NCBI GenBank assembly: GCA_040954595.2
Contig: CM082587.2
Coordinates: 2,976,001-3,040,000, forward strand
From: Balanoglossus misakiensis
Taxonomy: Eukaryota; Hemichordata
Length of the DNA: 64,000 nt
Direction: 5' to 3'
The notes beneath the pieces are model-generated. The model was not told the origin of the DNA. It saw only the letters and a program-made list of their open reading frames with translations, and did no database searches. Of this stretch, positions 50,101-62,095 are shown piece by piece; position 1 is the stretch's first letter, and each line of letters begins with the position of its first letter. A program made the translations under genes and the position numbers.

Positions 50101-52764
50101 GGTTTTGTTCTGCGGACTGGGTCGGGGCTTGCACCGGGGCTGTCACCCGCTGATGAAACATGCACGCCCGGCGGAACACTGCTGGCCGGAGCCCCACCTG
50201 GTGGGAGAGGGGGCGGTCTTGATGGAGGGGGAGGGATGGGCGGCGGTCTGGCCGGCGGTGGTGGAATGGGCAGGCCGCTTGAAGACAGTGGTCTGTTGGG
50301 TTTGCGGATGGCTTTGGGGCTGCCTGGCAACGTTTTGCTTGCTAATGGCGGCGGTCGACTTGGCAGTGTGTTTGCTTGGAAGTTTCTTGGTGAATGAGGC
50401 CTTTGCAGCAATGGGTTCTCCTATGACAAATGAAATGAACAGCATTAACAATATGTGTACATTGCATTTACAACAGCAAATGGACAGTCATGACATATAT
50501 CTGACTAAACCAACATTACTAATGATGTGCATAATATAAGCTATGAAAACAAACAAACACAAAACCTGAAATGTAACTATCTATAAATGTACCAGCATAT
50601 CCGGTAATGCAACACAACAGAATAAATCAATATCCTGTCATCACTATCAAATATATTTTGAGACCACATGAATTCCAATCATATTTACCTTGACAACAGG
50701 AATGAACCCGGTTGCGTTGTCTTTCTCAGTGACCGATGATACAACTTTTGCCTTGCCTAGGTAGTCTTGCCTTCCAATGTTCGCAGTCTTGGACTTAGGG
50801 GGCCTGAAAATAGCTTCCTTTGGCAATTCCAACAGATCAGCTGATTTGCCCATCTGTAAATCAATCAAATTAAATGGGGTGTGAACAAAATTGTTTCAGT
50901 GTGTCTGATACCATAAAATGAGAAATACATGTAGCCTGGAATTTGAAATCAAGTGAGATAATTTTTTGTTGATATATTTCTGTATCTGTACACATATTTA
51001 GAATATGAGAAGTTGAGATCTGCCCTTGTACTACATTAGTTTACCTTTCTCACATTAAAATATTTACAGTTACAGGGTGTTAAAGCTAGTTCGCACCTGT
51101 TGTTTGGTCAAAATCTTTAGCTGTATCAGGCTGGTGTGTCAAAGGTCTAACGACAGCTGATTTCAATATTGCAGAACCAAGCCCTCCAAAGAGAGGTTGA
51201 TTTCTGAACATGTTTTAATTGGAAAATTAAATTACCTAACTTTCGTTTCCTAAGTTTGGATGACACTGTCACATTTTGCAGATCAAAGTGAGATATCACG
51301 TTGATGAAAAAAAGACCTGAAATGTCTCTCTGCCACCTGTTGCCTCCATACCTGTATTGACTTCCTGCTTTCTTCAATGTGTAGTTTCACTGGTTTGCAA
51401 TTTTCAGCTGCTGCCACTGCTCTGTCAAGCAGCTCCAGAGCTTTGTGTTTCTCCCTGAGTGCATGGCACGTCACCCCCAGATTGTGAAATACCTAGAGAA
51501 GAGGGAAGTTGAAGATAATCACGTAGTTGAGACATACAAGCATGTAGCATTCCACAGGCTGATGATGAAAAATGTGCCATGACTGAATTATTAAACCAAA
51601 CTTCTGCAGTGCATACACACATAGGTATGCACGCCCAACAGCAAATGACTGACGGATTAATGGATATTGCGGACATAGGGTTAAAACACTAACATTTCAG
51701 ACAAAACGAATGAATCTTGATGCTATTTTTGTCAGTTATTTCATACAAATCAGAACAAAAACTGACATGTATAATCTCTCGTTACCAGAGCCAGTTAACA
51801 ACCAGATTTAGACTTACTTCGCACTCATAGAGTACAGTTCTCAGGCCAAGCTGTTTGTAATCGATGTACGGTTTACTTCTGAGGCAGGCATGGCTCTGTG
51901 TAAATGATGACTCAGCTAGAACGTACTTCTCCTGTTTGTAGTAGATGATGGCTAGTTGGTAGTGCCCTATGGCCAAGTGTTGGTCTTTGGTGATGGTGGC
52001 TTCAAAGGCCTGAATGCATGGCAAGACGAGAAAATGACTCAATTGATGTTTTGTCAACAAACATGTTGTCGTCATGTAATGTTATATAATTCTTTACATT
52101 CATTGAATGAACATACAGTCTAGACTTCAGCTTAGGTGCATTTGAGACAGACATTGAATCATTAAGTAATATGATTAAAATGAGAAGACTTCTATTTGTT
52201 GTATAATAGTACTCCTTGACCCTCGAGTGTTATTTTTGATTCAACTATGTCTCCATCCTGTATACTACGTGCAAACCTCTGCATACAAGTGGAAATAGTG
52301 CATATCACACTGATACAAAAAAACTCCCTGGTAGGATTTCAGGTAATTCTTCTTTCTCGCTCAGTTGGAAAGTGACACGAATCAGTTTCAATGACAGCTG
52401 TACTTTTTTCACTCTTGGCCCCACTGCTGTTTTGAATATCACTTTTGGGCATATATGCGCTGGTCAGTTCCTTTTTACAAGGTTGCATAGTATCGTGAAG
52501 TGCCCTTGGAAGTTGTAATGTTAAAATACCTTGAAATTTTGGGAAATACTATAAATATAGAATCACCTTTTCGGCTGCTTGCAAGTTACCCAAGGCCTGC
52601 TGCATTAACCCTATGTTGAAGAATATCTTTGCGGAAGGGTCGGAAATCTTCCAAAACGTCTGAAGTGCAGTGCTTGTGTCATTACGTTCGTAAGCTGCGA
52701 CCCCTTCGTCCCAGTACAACAGAGTGTTGATCACAGCATTGGCTGTCGGTGTAGTTTCTGCCAT
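47179..52764 (-). CDS. NCF2: p67phox-type NADPH oxidase activator (NCF2/NOXA1 family)
   Basis: Cytosolic activator that links Rac to the NOX2-type oxidase to make superoxide. Nine exons (5' to 3'): 52567-52764, 51818-52009, 51352-51492, 50689-50853, 49875-50420, 48127-48326, 47843-47957, 47620-47734, 47179-47441; 644 aa (human 526). TPR domain 1-177 with LRSKPYIDYK, keeping the Rac-contact Arg (110) and Asp (116) of human R102/D108. Activation motif DYLGKAKVV at 207-215 matches human DYLGKATVV. Residues 233-414 are one exon of proline-rich sequence (poly-P runs). PB1 about 440-519 with the basic VKVHLKYT; C-terminal SH3 about 530-580 (ALYDFQG, FPRNYVK). The first SH3 of human NCF2 is absent, as in NOXA1. 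The donor of exon 6 (GTCACC) is weak, but the phase and the PB1 alignment support it. Confidence 0.93.
49885..49916 (-). repeat. (CCA)n microsatellite encoding poly-proline in NCF2 exon 5
   Basis: Run of GGT triplets on the plus strand, read as CCA/CCT proline codons on the minus strand. Together with two other P-rich blocks (about 50195-50270) it makes SH3-ligand-like sequence in the linker. Confidence 0.85.
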
Positions 52765-53477
52765 GTTAGCAACGTGTGGGAGTGGCGTGGCGGAGAGATG
52801 GTTCTGGGACACGTCGCGTCGTCACTTCGTACGCTCGAGCTTTGTGGAAGACATGTTGAGTAAACAACGACCGAGTTATCCTGTAACCTCACACAAACAC
52901 AGGCTCTCGCACGTACGACCACAAGGCCAGCTCAGCCCACGCTCCAGTACGAACACAAGAATCCCGGAAGAATCCCTCTGTGAAATGACCTTTGACCTGG
53001 GCTTTTGCTGTGTCATGGAGCGCCCTCAATACAAGTGTCGGATAAAAAAGTGAGCTTTTGTTTTCCGGCGCATGCTTTTCTTTCAAGGATCGATATTTAA
53101 GAGGGTCGCAATTTACATGCGGTGACGTTTCGAAAAAAAAAATGCGGGCCCAACCTTTGTAGTTTCTGTCCAGTTCCTAAAATGTCCTATAAATATGTCT
53201 CCCTATTACCATTTTTTGTATTTTTATCACCGTGACAGCGGAAATAGCCGGGACAATATGTGTGACCAGAAATAAAAACGATGTCTGAAAATATTTCAAA
53301 TATCCTATACGAATGAACACAGATTTTCAGAAACGATGATGGGCCTCTGAACTTTCCAATTTTAAGAGGAAATAATCTAAAGTTGCAAAATATGAGAGAA
53401 AGTTTAAGACACTTTGTTTGCGAGGCTCGTTCTACTTTAATGCGGATACATTACATCATCGGTGAAAAAAGTGAGGT
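52765..53477. other. Intergenic: NCF2 promoter side / SLC22 copy 1 3' side
   Basis: NCF2 5' flank (52765 to about 53050) and AT-rich 3' flank of the first SLC22 gene. Plus-strand ORFs here have no family signature. Confidence 0.45.
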
Positions 53478-56400
53478 TCATTTAATATTCGCCTCCATGG
53501 GTACTATGTCGTTCTCTTGAACTATGTGAATTTCTCCAGTATAAAAGTTCACATCTTCCTCGGGTTTCCTAAAATGAATGGAGAAAAGGATTGAAATGTG
53601 TGCGATACGGACATAGTTTAACTGATATTTAAATGTCAAGTCCGTTATCTTGTTTGTTGTTACTTTGAGAATGCAGACATATATATACGTTTATGATCGA
53701 TATTGTACTCTGGTTGGTGCGCATGCATTCTATGATCTTTATGGATGATGAAATTATGGTAAAATTACTTTCCAAACTTCTCCCCTTCCTCCACTGTCTC
53801 AGGTAACTTCCTCCCACGTGTTTCTGGTAGAAACATAATGGAGAGCCCAGCAATGACGCATGCGCAACCGAAAACAACTGGGGGTAGTTTTGCCCAGAGA
53901 TTTGCCATCAACAAGAGCTGGGGCGCCAGAATACCTCCTACACGGGCAACCATCGAACACATACCAATACCAGTAGATCTGAAATGTGACGAAACAGAAT
54001 GGCCTGTTAGGTGTGTCCACTCAGAAAAGTCGCGCATGTGTAGTTCAGGTTTTATACGTTTATCATACCCACCTTAACGGTGTTGGTAATAATTCGGCCG
54101 AGTAGACGTAGAGTATACCAAATGAACATGAGACCGAAAATTTGCTGATCGTGGCCAAAGTAATTCCTACCCACACGTAGTCGCCACCTACAACAAAATA
54201 AAAGTAGTATTCAAAACATACCAAGAATATCGATAAAGAGCAGCAATTCCATGCTAGAAGCAGGGTTACTTTGTTAATATAACCGAACTGATAGTGCTCG
54301 ATCTGTAGTTTACAATTATATGTAACATTTAACTCTGTAAGCAGACGTGTTCTATGTGATGGGCTGAGGCCCTGGTATTTGAAATTAAATATATACATAC
54401 ATGGGGGTACAAACGCTGCACATATGCATCCAATCCCACCAGTTATCAATGTTGAGAACATTGACCATCGACGGCCAAGTCCTCGCACATCCATGAATAT
54501 GGCTAGAATATAGGCTGGAATTTCCACAAGTCCAGACAGAAAACAGTTGAAATAGTCGTTGCCACCAAGGTTGGAAGTGTTGAAGGATAAGCCATAATAG
54601 ACGAGAGTGTTAACAAACCTGCGGGGAAAACAGATCTTATTAATATTGTTTATACGTTGATGCTCTTAGGCAAGTGGATAATCCTGTGAGGTTATTGATA
54701 GACGAATTTGATGAAAATCACGTGTTTCACTCATTATAAAGTGGTTTATGCACTTACCAGTTATAAAACAGTATGAGAGTCTTCTTTCTCAAGTTAGGTA
54801 GACGAAAGAGGTCAAGAAGACTTGCTTCTTTCTGATCTCCGTGCTCTTGGTCCTTCAATGAGAGCACAGTAATAAAGTTAAAACGCGAACAATTTCGATA
54901 ATACATTCAAAATGGCGTCGTCCGTCGACTAATGATATGGAGAAGACTGTGGTATTTTATCGATGAAAATATGCAACAAGTGGCAGCTATTTGGGTTGTA
55001 ATGTAACCCGTCTTTTTCAGCCAATAGGACATAAAACATGCACATGAATTAAAGGTCATAAGAAAGAACATGAACCAATTCGCAAAGCCATGCAATGTAT
55101 TTGACTCAAGTAACCTACGTGTTTATCACTTCCGGTACTCTTCACAGGATTCCAATGTTCACTGAAGATGTCGTCGGGCACTGGTACGTTGTTAAGTTCT
55201 CCGCATCTTCTAATGATTCGCTCGGCTTCTTTGTTTCTGCCAACGGAGAGCAACCATCTTGGAGATTCTGGCACCAGCCTTTTGAGGGGAAAAAGTGAAG
55301 CAGTGCTCAAATAGGCCATTTTCCGAACACCACAAGACCTCGCGAGATCTCGTCATTTTGCCAAGAATGTAATTCAATGTGCCTGTCAAAATGTGCAATC
55401 ATCTAGGTTTCAACTTACCACCAGTACGACACGAACAGCGCGGCAGGTACTGATAGAGCCAGTTGTAGTACGTGCCACTGCCGTATAAAATAGCCAAATG
55501 CGGCCACTAACGTGATACCCAATCCAAAAAACATTCCATAGGCCAACCCAGCGACACCTCGTTTGGATGGGCCCACCAGTTCCATTGCTAAGTACAGAAG
55601 GAGAAGAACAGTTAACCAGTTGCATGTGTCGAAGATGAGGGTGATGCAATGTTAAAAAATTAAAGATCGTGCTTTTCATAAAAACCTACTCAAAGGAATG
55701 TTTAATATATATTACCTAAAACGAACCCCGCCAAATTTATGCCATAGCTTGAGCATGCAACCAAGAAACGACCAATGGCAAAAAACAGATAGCTCGGCGC
55801 GAAGGCTGTTATCACTCCAAAAATAGTCGACGATGCAATGGCGATAAGGAAACCACGTTTGCGGCCAAATCTGCAAAATGAAAATTATAATATCTTAGAC
55901 AACGTAACGGCGCATTTTTGGTAATATTCTATCTCTTAAAGTGACAAGGACTTTGGGGTTGAATATTCGGTAACACTTACTTGTCTTGAATAATCCCAAA
56001 GACAATTGATCCGACCAAGAATCCAGCCATGTAGACTGATGAAGACAGGGCACTAAGATATTCGCGGTCACACACCAGGTCGAACTGTATAGTTGAAGTG
56101 AAATTCAAATGTGATTATTCACGATATATATATATATAACCTTCACAAACGGATAAATTAATGTAGACTGACTTAATCGACATACCTGTTGTACCACAGT
56201 ACTTTTATACTGCGATGTATCATATTCCCAACCATGATCACACTTTATCGTGGCATTTCCGTGCAACATTTTGTCACGTTCAGTTGAAAGGGTTACGTTG
56301 TAACGGTAGCATTGGCTGAAGGTGGATGTAGAGCCGCATCCGATATCTTCTTCCTCTCTTGGGATGGTCAAGTTCTTCACCAACTCCACGCAGTTGTTGG

Positions 56401-56605
56401 TGACATTGGAAGGACAGATCTGCGCAATACTTTCGGCCGAGTCCGGTATTCGGCACCAGAAATCGGTTGCGGCCAAGAGGAACACGCCGCCGATGGTAGG
56501 AAGGGCAACATACGCCAAAGACAATCCCAGGAGGAAGAAGACCACCTTCTGGTACTTGCCGAATTCTCCGAGAATGTGCTTTAACACGTCATCAAACTGC
56601 AACAT
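53478..56605 (-). CDS. SLC22-family organic ion transporter, copy 1
   Basis: Major-facilitator plasma-membrane transporter of organic cations/zwitterions or anions; substrate not predictable. Ten coding exons (5' to 3'): 56186-56605, 55981-56084, 55716-55870, 55419-55587, 55119-55278, 54758-54852, 54401-54618, 54073-54187, 53769-53978, 53478-53568; 578 aa. First helix, then a Cys-rich extracellular loop with several N-glycosylation sequons (SNVT, KNLT, YNVT, GNAT), typical of SLC22. MFS loop [40 protein letters not shown]; last loop [11 protein letters not shown]. The ATG lies 7 nt behind a conserved acceptor (CTTCAG), so a non-coding first exon is expected (donor ATTTTCAG|GTGGGT near 57292). 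Tandem paralog of the gene at 57975-61333. Confidence 0.94.
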
Positions 56606-57109
56606 TTTGGACTGAAGGAAATTAACAGTTAGACGATCACACTGCGCTGCGCTGTACAAAACCAGTATAAGCAATATACAGAATTCAGATTAAGTTTCCA
56701 ACAATTATGAAAAAACGTTGGGTCCAGTAAGGCCCCGGCGTTGGAACAAAACACACAAAGTACACATTACTTCAATGGCTAAGGCTGAAACATTTAACTG
56801 GTACATTGTACTCATAATCCCCATGGGCTATATCACCAGTGCATGTATACTTACCGGCCTCACATGTGAAGCTACTGAAGTTTTACTGTGAAGAAGTTCC
56901 AAAGCGAGTAAGCACTAGTTGATGAGCTGCCTCTCGCTACACATGTCTGATAATGCATGCAGTTGTATTCAGTTTGTTCTATAAGCAGGAACGTATTCCT
57001 TTATTTTTGCTACAGATCCTGGGGCAGCTCTATCTATAGCTTCACCAATACTTAGTACGAGACAGTGTTGATGGTATGATAGTAGCTGCTGCAATTAAAT
57101 TGTAGCCTC

Positions 57110-57148
57110 GGTGGGCTGGTTTGATCAGCGCTATCAAACCAGCCCACC
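57110..57148. repeat. Perfect 16-bp stem hairpin
   Basis: GGTGGGCTGGTTTGAT (57110-57125), 7-nt loop CAGCGCT, then its exact reverse complement (57133-57148). The centre AGCGCT is itself a palindrome. It lies in the presumed 5' UTR intron of SLC22 copy 1; no equivalent was found upstream of copy 2. Confidence 0.85.
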
Positions 57149-57366
57149 AAGCCAACAATAATTGCAGCCAGGTCAACAGTTTTGTGCTGCGATATGAAGC
57201 CAGCAATAATCTCTCGCCAATCGGCAAGTCTATGGTCGATACTAAGCATGATAGTCCGAGAGGATTTGAGGGGTGACACATAACATACCCACCTGAAAAT
57301 CACGTTCTACGAAAGGGTCACAAAATGATTATCAGTACTCTGCTTGCATCAAATTCAGGATGGAGG

Positions 57367-57680
57367 CACAGGCGTAATATGCGTCTTTTTTTCGGGGAAA
57401 TAAACAAACAAATAAAAAAATAAAGAAACAATAACCATTGTCCGCCCACTCGCGCGATCGAGTAGTTGACTCAAGAAGTGACTTGTGTCAAGGTCCCGTC
57501 CGTATGCTAGAATATTAAATTATTATATACCAATATACCAGCATACGGACCTGACCTTTGACACAAGCCACTTCTTGTGTCAGCTGCTCGATCGCGTGAG
57601 ACGGCTCAATTCAAGACACCTCGTTGTTGTTTCTTTGTTTTTTATTTGTTTGTTTGTTTATTTCGCCTACTTCGCCTGTG
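57367..57680. mobile_element. 314-bp foldback/MITE element with 6-bp target duplication
   Basis: Begins CACAGGCG and ends CGCCTGTG; the two halves are long imperfect inverted repeats of about 140-150 bp around an AT-rich centre near 57509-57539 (for instance the arm piece around 57477-57508 matches 57540-57576). It is flanked by TGGAGG on both sides (57361-57366 and 57681-57686). The paralogous flank of SLC22 copy 2 has one TGGAGG (about 61893-61898) and no element: an empty site. No coding capacity, so non-autonomous; superfamily not assigned. Confidence 0.85.
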
Positions 57681-57974
57681 TGGAGGTGCACATACTTGAG
57701 GATTCAGTTTCCACGGGAACTACACACATATTGAAACTCTACAACTCTTTTATTGATATCCTATGAAAGGACATACATGTTTCCCTCACTTGGTTACTGC
57801 TACAAATAGTAGTTGTGATATTAGTAACCTACGGTGTACGTGACTTGAATACATTCTACTTAACTGGCTAAGCTCCATCTGCCTTCGCATAAAAAACGTG
57901 TATGCATGCACATGCAATGAGGAGTTGGTGTCAAGAACCGCTCGTTTCCTTTATCGGTCCGTGGTGTGGAATCA

Positions 57975-60900
57975 TTACAACATAGCCTCCAAAGGTACCA
58001 TGTCGTTCTCTTGAACTCTGCGAATTTCTCCAATATAGTATTTCACATCTTTCTTGGGTTTCCTAAAATGAATGGAAGAAAAGGTTGAGACGTGTGCGAT
58101 ACGGAATAGTGTTTCTAAATGACATTTCAATGTCAAGTCCGTTGCCCTGTTTAAACATGTGCGATTCAAAAATTATAAGTGACTGTACTCTAGATGGTGC
58201 GCATGCATTCTATGATATTTATGGATCACGAAATTATGGCAAAATTACTTTCCAAACTTCTCCCCTTCCTCCACTGTCTCTGGTAACTTCCTCCCACGTG
58301 TTTCGGGTAGAAACATAATAGAGAGCCCAGCAATGACGCATGCGCAACCGAAAACAACTGGAGGTAGTTTTGCCCAGAGATTTGCCATCAACAAGAGCTG
58401 GGGCGCCAGAATGCCTCCTACACGGGCAACCATCGAACACATACCAATACCAGTAGATCTGAAACGTGAAGCAGAATGTGCGACATCGTTCCATACAACA
58501 CAGGTGCTAACTTTCTTGCAAGTCAAAGTAGGCGCAAAGTGTAAGTGCATTGCAAACAATGCGCCACGTTACTTTGACATACAACGTATTGGTTGACATG
58601 GTCTCCCTGATAATGGAAACAATGCCGATGGTGTGTTTATAAACAAACAAGTCGCACATGTACAGGTCAGACGAAAAAATCCACAGGTTAAACAATTTTA
58701 TCGAAGACCAAACCCACCTTAACGGTGTTGGTAATAATTCGGCCGAGAAGATGTAGACCAATTGAAAAGAACACGAGACCGAAAATTTGCTGATCGTGGC
58801 CAGAGTTATTCCTATCCATACATAGTCGCCACCTAAATTATAAAAACAGGTTGATCAATAAAGCAAAAATTCCATTCACACACACGCAGACAGACAAGCA
58901 GACAGACAGACAGACAGACATACAGACAGACAGGGGTCTGAGGCCCTGGCATTTGAAATAAACTAAAAATACATACATGGGGGTACAAACGCTGCACATA
59001 TGCATCCAATCCCACCAATTATCATTGTACAGAAAAGTGACCATCGACGGCCAAGTCCTCGCACATCCATGAAAATGGCTAGAAGATAGGCTGGAATTTC
59101 CACAAGTCCAGCCAGAAAACAGTTGAAATAGTCGTTGCCACCGAGGTTGGAAGTGTTGAAGGATAAGCCATAATAGACGAGAGTGTTAACAAACCTGCGG
59201 GGAAAACAGATCTTATTAATATTGTTTATACGTTGATGCTCTTAGGCAAGTGGACAATCCTGCGAGGTTATTGATAGACGAGTTAGATGAAAATCACGTG
59301 TTTCACTCATTATAAAGTGGTTTATGCACTTACCAGTTATAAAACAGTATGAGAGTCTTCTTTCTCAAGTTAGGCAGACGAAAGAGATCAAGAACACTTG
59401 CTTCTTTCTGATTTCCATTCTCTTGGTCCTTCAGTGAGTTGATCACAGTTATGAATTGCACACAAGAAAGTGAACAAGTTAGATAATGAACAACAATCGT
59501 CGCATGCGCACATCTTAACAAATTCAAAATGGCGTCGTCCGTTGATTAATGATATAGAGAAGACTGGGGTATTTTATCGATGAAAATATGCAGTACGTGG
59601 CAGCTACTTGGGTTTTCCAGCCAATACAGGACATCAACGAATGTACATCATCCTCAAAAGTAAGGACAAGTCAAATCAAAATCATTTGTTTGTAACCTAC
59701 ATGTTTATCACTCCCGCTCTTTGAAGGATTCCAATGTTCACTGAAGATGTCATCGGGCACTGGTACGTTGTTAAATTCTCCGCATCTTCTAATAATTTTC
59801 TCGGCTTCTTTGTTTCTGCCAACGGAGAGCAACCATCTTGGAGATTCTGGCACCAGCCTTTTGAGAACAAAGCGAAGCAATGTTCAAATAGGCCATTTTC
59901 CGAACACCACAAGACCCCGCGAGATCTCGTCATTTTGCCAAGAATGTAATTCAATGTGCCTGTCAAAATGTACGTCATAATGACTACTCTAGGTTTCAAC
60001 TTACCACCAGTATGACGTGAACAGCACGGTAGGTACTGATATAACCAGTTGTAGTACGTACCACCGCCGTATGAAATAGCCATATGCGGCCACCAACATG
60101 TACCCAAATGAAAAAAACATCCCATATGCCAACCCAGCTACACCTCGATGTGATGGCCCAACCAGTTCCATCACTAGGCAACAAAAGAGAGTATTGTACA
60201 CAGTCAATGCCATAAGGTAGTGCGCTGTCCTAGCAGAAAGCCTGCGACTTCTCAGAAATAAACATTATGCAAATGCTTCTTACATAGTAGGACCAAAAAT
60301 TATAGGGAAAGATCGTCTCAATCACCCCCACTGCCCAAACCGCAATTACCTAAAACAAATCCTGCCAAAATGGTGCCGTAGCCTGAACATCCGACCAAGA
60401 AACGACCGGTGACAAAAAGCGAATGGCTCGGCGCGAAGGCTGTTATCACTCCAAAAACAGTCAGCGATGTAACGCCGAGTAGGAAACCACGTCTGCGGCC
60501 AAATCTGTAAAAACGAAAATAAAATATTCTTTTCAAAACAATGCATTTGTTTTTTATTTGATATATTAACTGACATATACACAGGCCAGGTTGACTTGTA
60601 TGGACGGAAGATATGTTTGCGACAACGATGTCATTCAAGGGAATGCTAATTGTATGGACATAACAACAATACTTACTTGTCAAGAATAATCCCAAAGACA
60701 ATTGATCCGACCAAGAATCCAGCCATATAGAATGATGAAGCCAGGGCACTAAGATATTCGCGGTCACACACCAGGTCGAACTGTACAGGTAAAGTGAAAT
60801 TCAAATGTGATTATTCACAATACATGTATATATATAACCTTCACAAACGGAGATGGTTTTACAAAGATGATGCAGGACTGATTTTGTCGACGACATACCT

Positions 60901-61333
60901 GTTGTACCACAGTAGATTTATACTGCGATGTGTCATATTCCCAACCATGGTCACACTTTATCGTGGCATTTCCGAGCAACATTTTATCACGTTCAGTTGA
61001 ATACATGACGTCACTAAGGGTGACGTTGTAACGGTAGCATTGGCTAAAGGTGGATGTAGAGCCGCATCCGATATCTTCTTCCTTTCTTGGGATGGTCAAG
61101 TTCTTCACCAACTCCACGCAGTTGTTTGTGACATTGGAAAGACAGATCTGCGCACTGCTTTCGGCCGAGTCCGGCATTCGGCACCAGAAATCGGTGGTGG
61201 CCAAGAGGAACACGCCACCTATTGTATGAAGAGCGATAGGCACCACTGACATCCCTATGAGGGCGTAGACCACCTTCTGGTACTTGCCAAACTCTCCGAG
61301 GATGTGCTTTAACACGTCATCAAACTGCAACAT
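57975..61333 (-). CDS. SLC22-family organic ion transporter, copy 2
   Basis: Close tandem paralog of the upstream-lying copy 1, with identical exon layout. Ten coding exons (5' to 3'): 60899-61333, 60677-60780, 60350-60504, 60005-60173, 59701-59857, 59334-59428, 58977-59194, 58718-58832, 58249-58458, 57975-58062; 581 aa. Eight exons have the same length as in copy 1 or differ by one codon; exon 1 has a 5-codon insertion in the glycosylated loop (TLSDVMYSTE). Same motifs: [40 protein letters not shown]. Amino-acid changes cluster in helix 1 and exons 3-4, which could mean a substrate difference. Intron 7 holds a (CAGA)n run and the start is followed upstream by a (GAGT)n run. Confidence 0.94.
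58883..58933. repeat. (CAGA)n microsatellite
   Basis: CAGACAGA-type tetranucleotide repeat with a few interruptions in intron 7 of SLC22 copy 2; absent from the same intron of copy 1. Confidence 0.9.
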
Positions 61334-61348
61334 TTTGGACTGCATAAC

Positions 61349-61416
61349 AGTGAGTCAGTGGGTGAGTGAGTGAGTGAACGAGCGAGCGAGCGAGTGAGTG
61401 AGTGGGTGAGTGAGTT
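61349..61416. repeat. (GAGT/GAGC)n microsatellite
   Basis: Imperfect GTGA/GAGT/GAGC tetranucleotide run right behind the first coding exon of SLC22 copy 2, within the 5' UTR intron. Confidence 0.9.
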
Positions 61417-61919
61417 TTGTGCTGCGATATAAAAATATCATTTTGTGTTACATGTACCTTAAAATAAATTCTTGCCAATCAGCAATTCAATTCAATTCAC
61501 GGAAGTGTTAACGATCAGCGCAAACAATTTGAGTAATGGAATAAACGTATACCTTCCATAAGCTATTTTCTCCAGTTTGCGCCCTCAAAACACATACCAA
61601 ATTTGCCAATACCTAGTCTACCAACAGAGGCAATCGTCGATAAGTATATAGAACGATGTCGTAGTCGCATTATAGGTTTTGCTAATTCATAATGTTCAGA
61701 TCAAGTTTCGACATCACCGCAATCGCCATTTTTCACAGTGGAAAAAAAATCCGCATTATAGTTATGTCCACTTTTTGACCTGTTTCTCGAAGGACGCTCA
61801 ATTCTCTGTAAAAACAAAAAACAAAACGAGAACACACCCACCTGAAAATCACTTTCTACGTATAGGGACACAATCGGATTATCAAACCCAGACTGGAGGG
61901 GCACACTTCAGGCGCCCGG

Positions 61920-62095
61920 CTTTCCACGGGAACTACACACATATGGAAACTCTACAACTCTTTTAAATATCCTATGACAGGACATACGTTTGCATCATTT
62001 GGTTACTGCCACAAATAGTTGTGATATTATTAATCTACGGTATACATGACTTGAAAACAGTCCTCTTAACTGGCTAAGGCCCAATTGCCATGTCC
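61920..62095. repeat. Segmental-duplication flank, copy of 57707-57880
   Basis: From TTTCCACGGGAACTACACAC to TAACTGGCTAAG the sequence matches 57707-57880 with scattered substitutions and small indels. It marks how far the SLC22 duplication unit reaches upstream of the gene. Confidence 0.85.

Larger units (their letters stand above)
56606..57974. other. Upstream flank of SLC22 copy 1 with inserted foldback element
   Basis: Holds the presumed 5' UTR intron and exon of copy 1, a 16-bp-stem hairpin (57110-57148), a 314-bp foldback element (57367-57680), and 57700-57890, which is a copy of 61920-62095. Confidence 0.7.

Noticed and set aside
49837-50539. Gly-rich plus-strand ORFs opposite NCF2 exon 5
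   Set aside because: Reverse reading of proline codons gives glycine; the minus frame has correct splice phases and neighbours.
56312-56615. Plus-strand ORFs opposite SLC22 exon 1
   Set aside because: The same shadow appears opposite copy 2 (61040-61249); the minus frame is the conserved transporter.
57042-57303. Minus-strand ORFs above SLC22 copy 1
   Set aside because: They read across the 16-bp hairpin and have no domain likeness.
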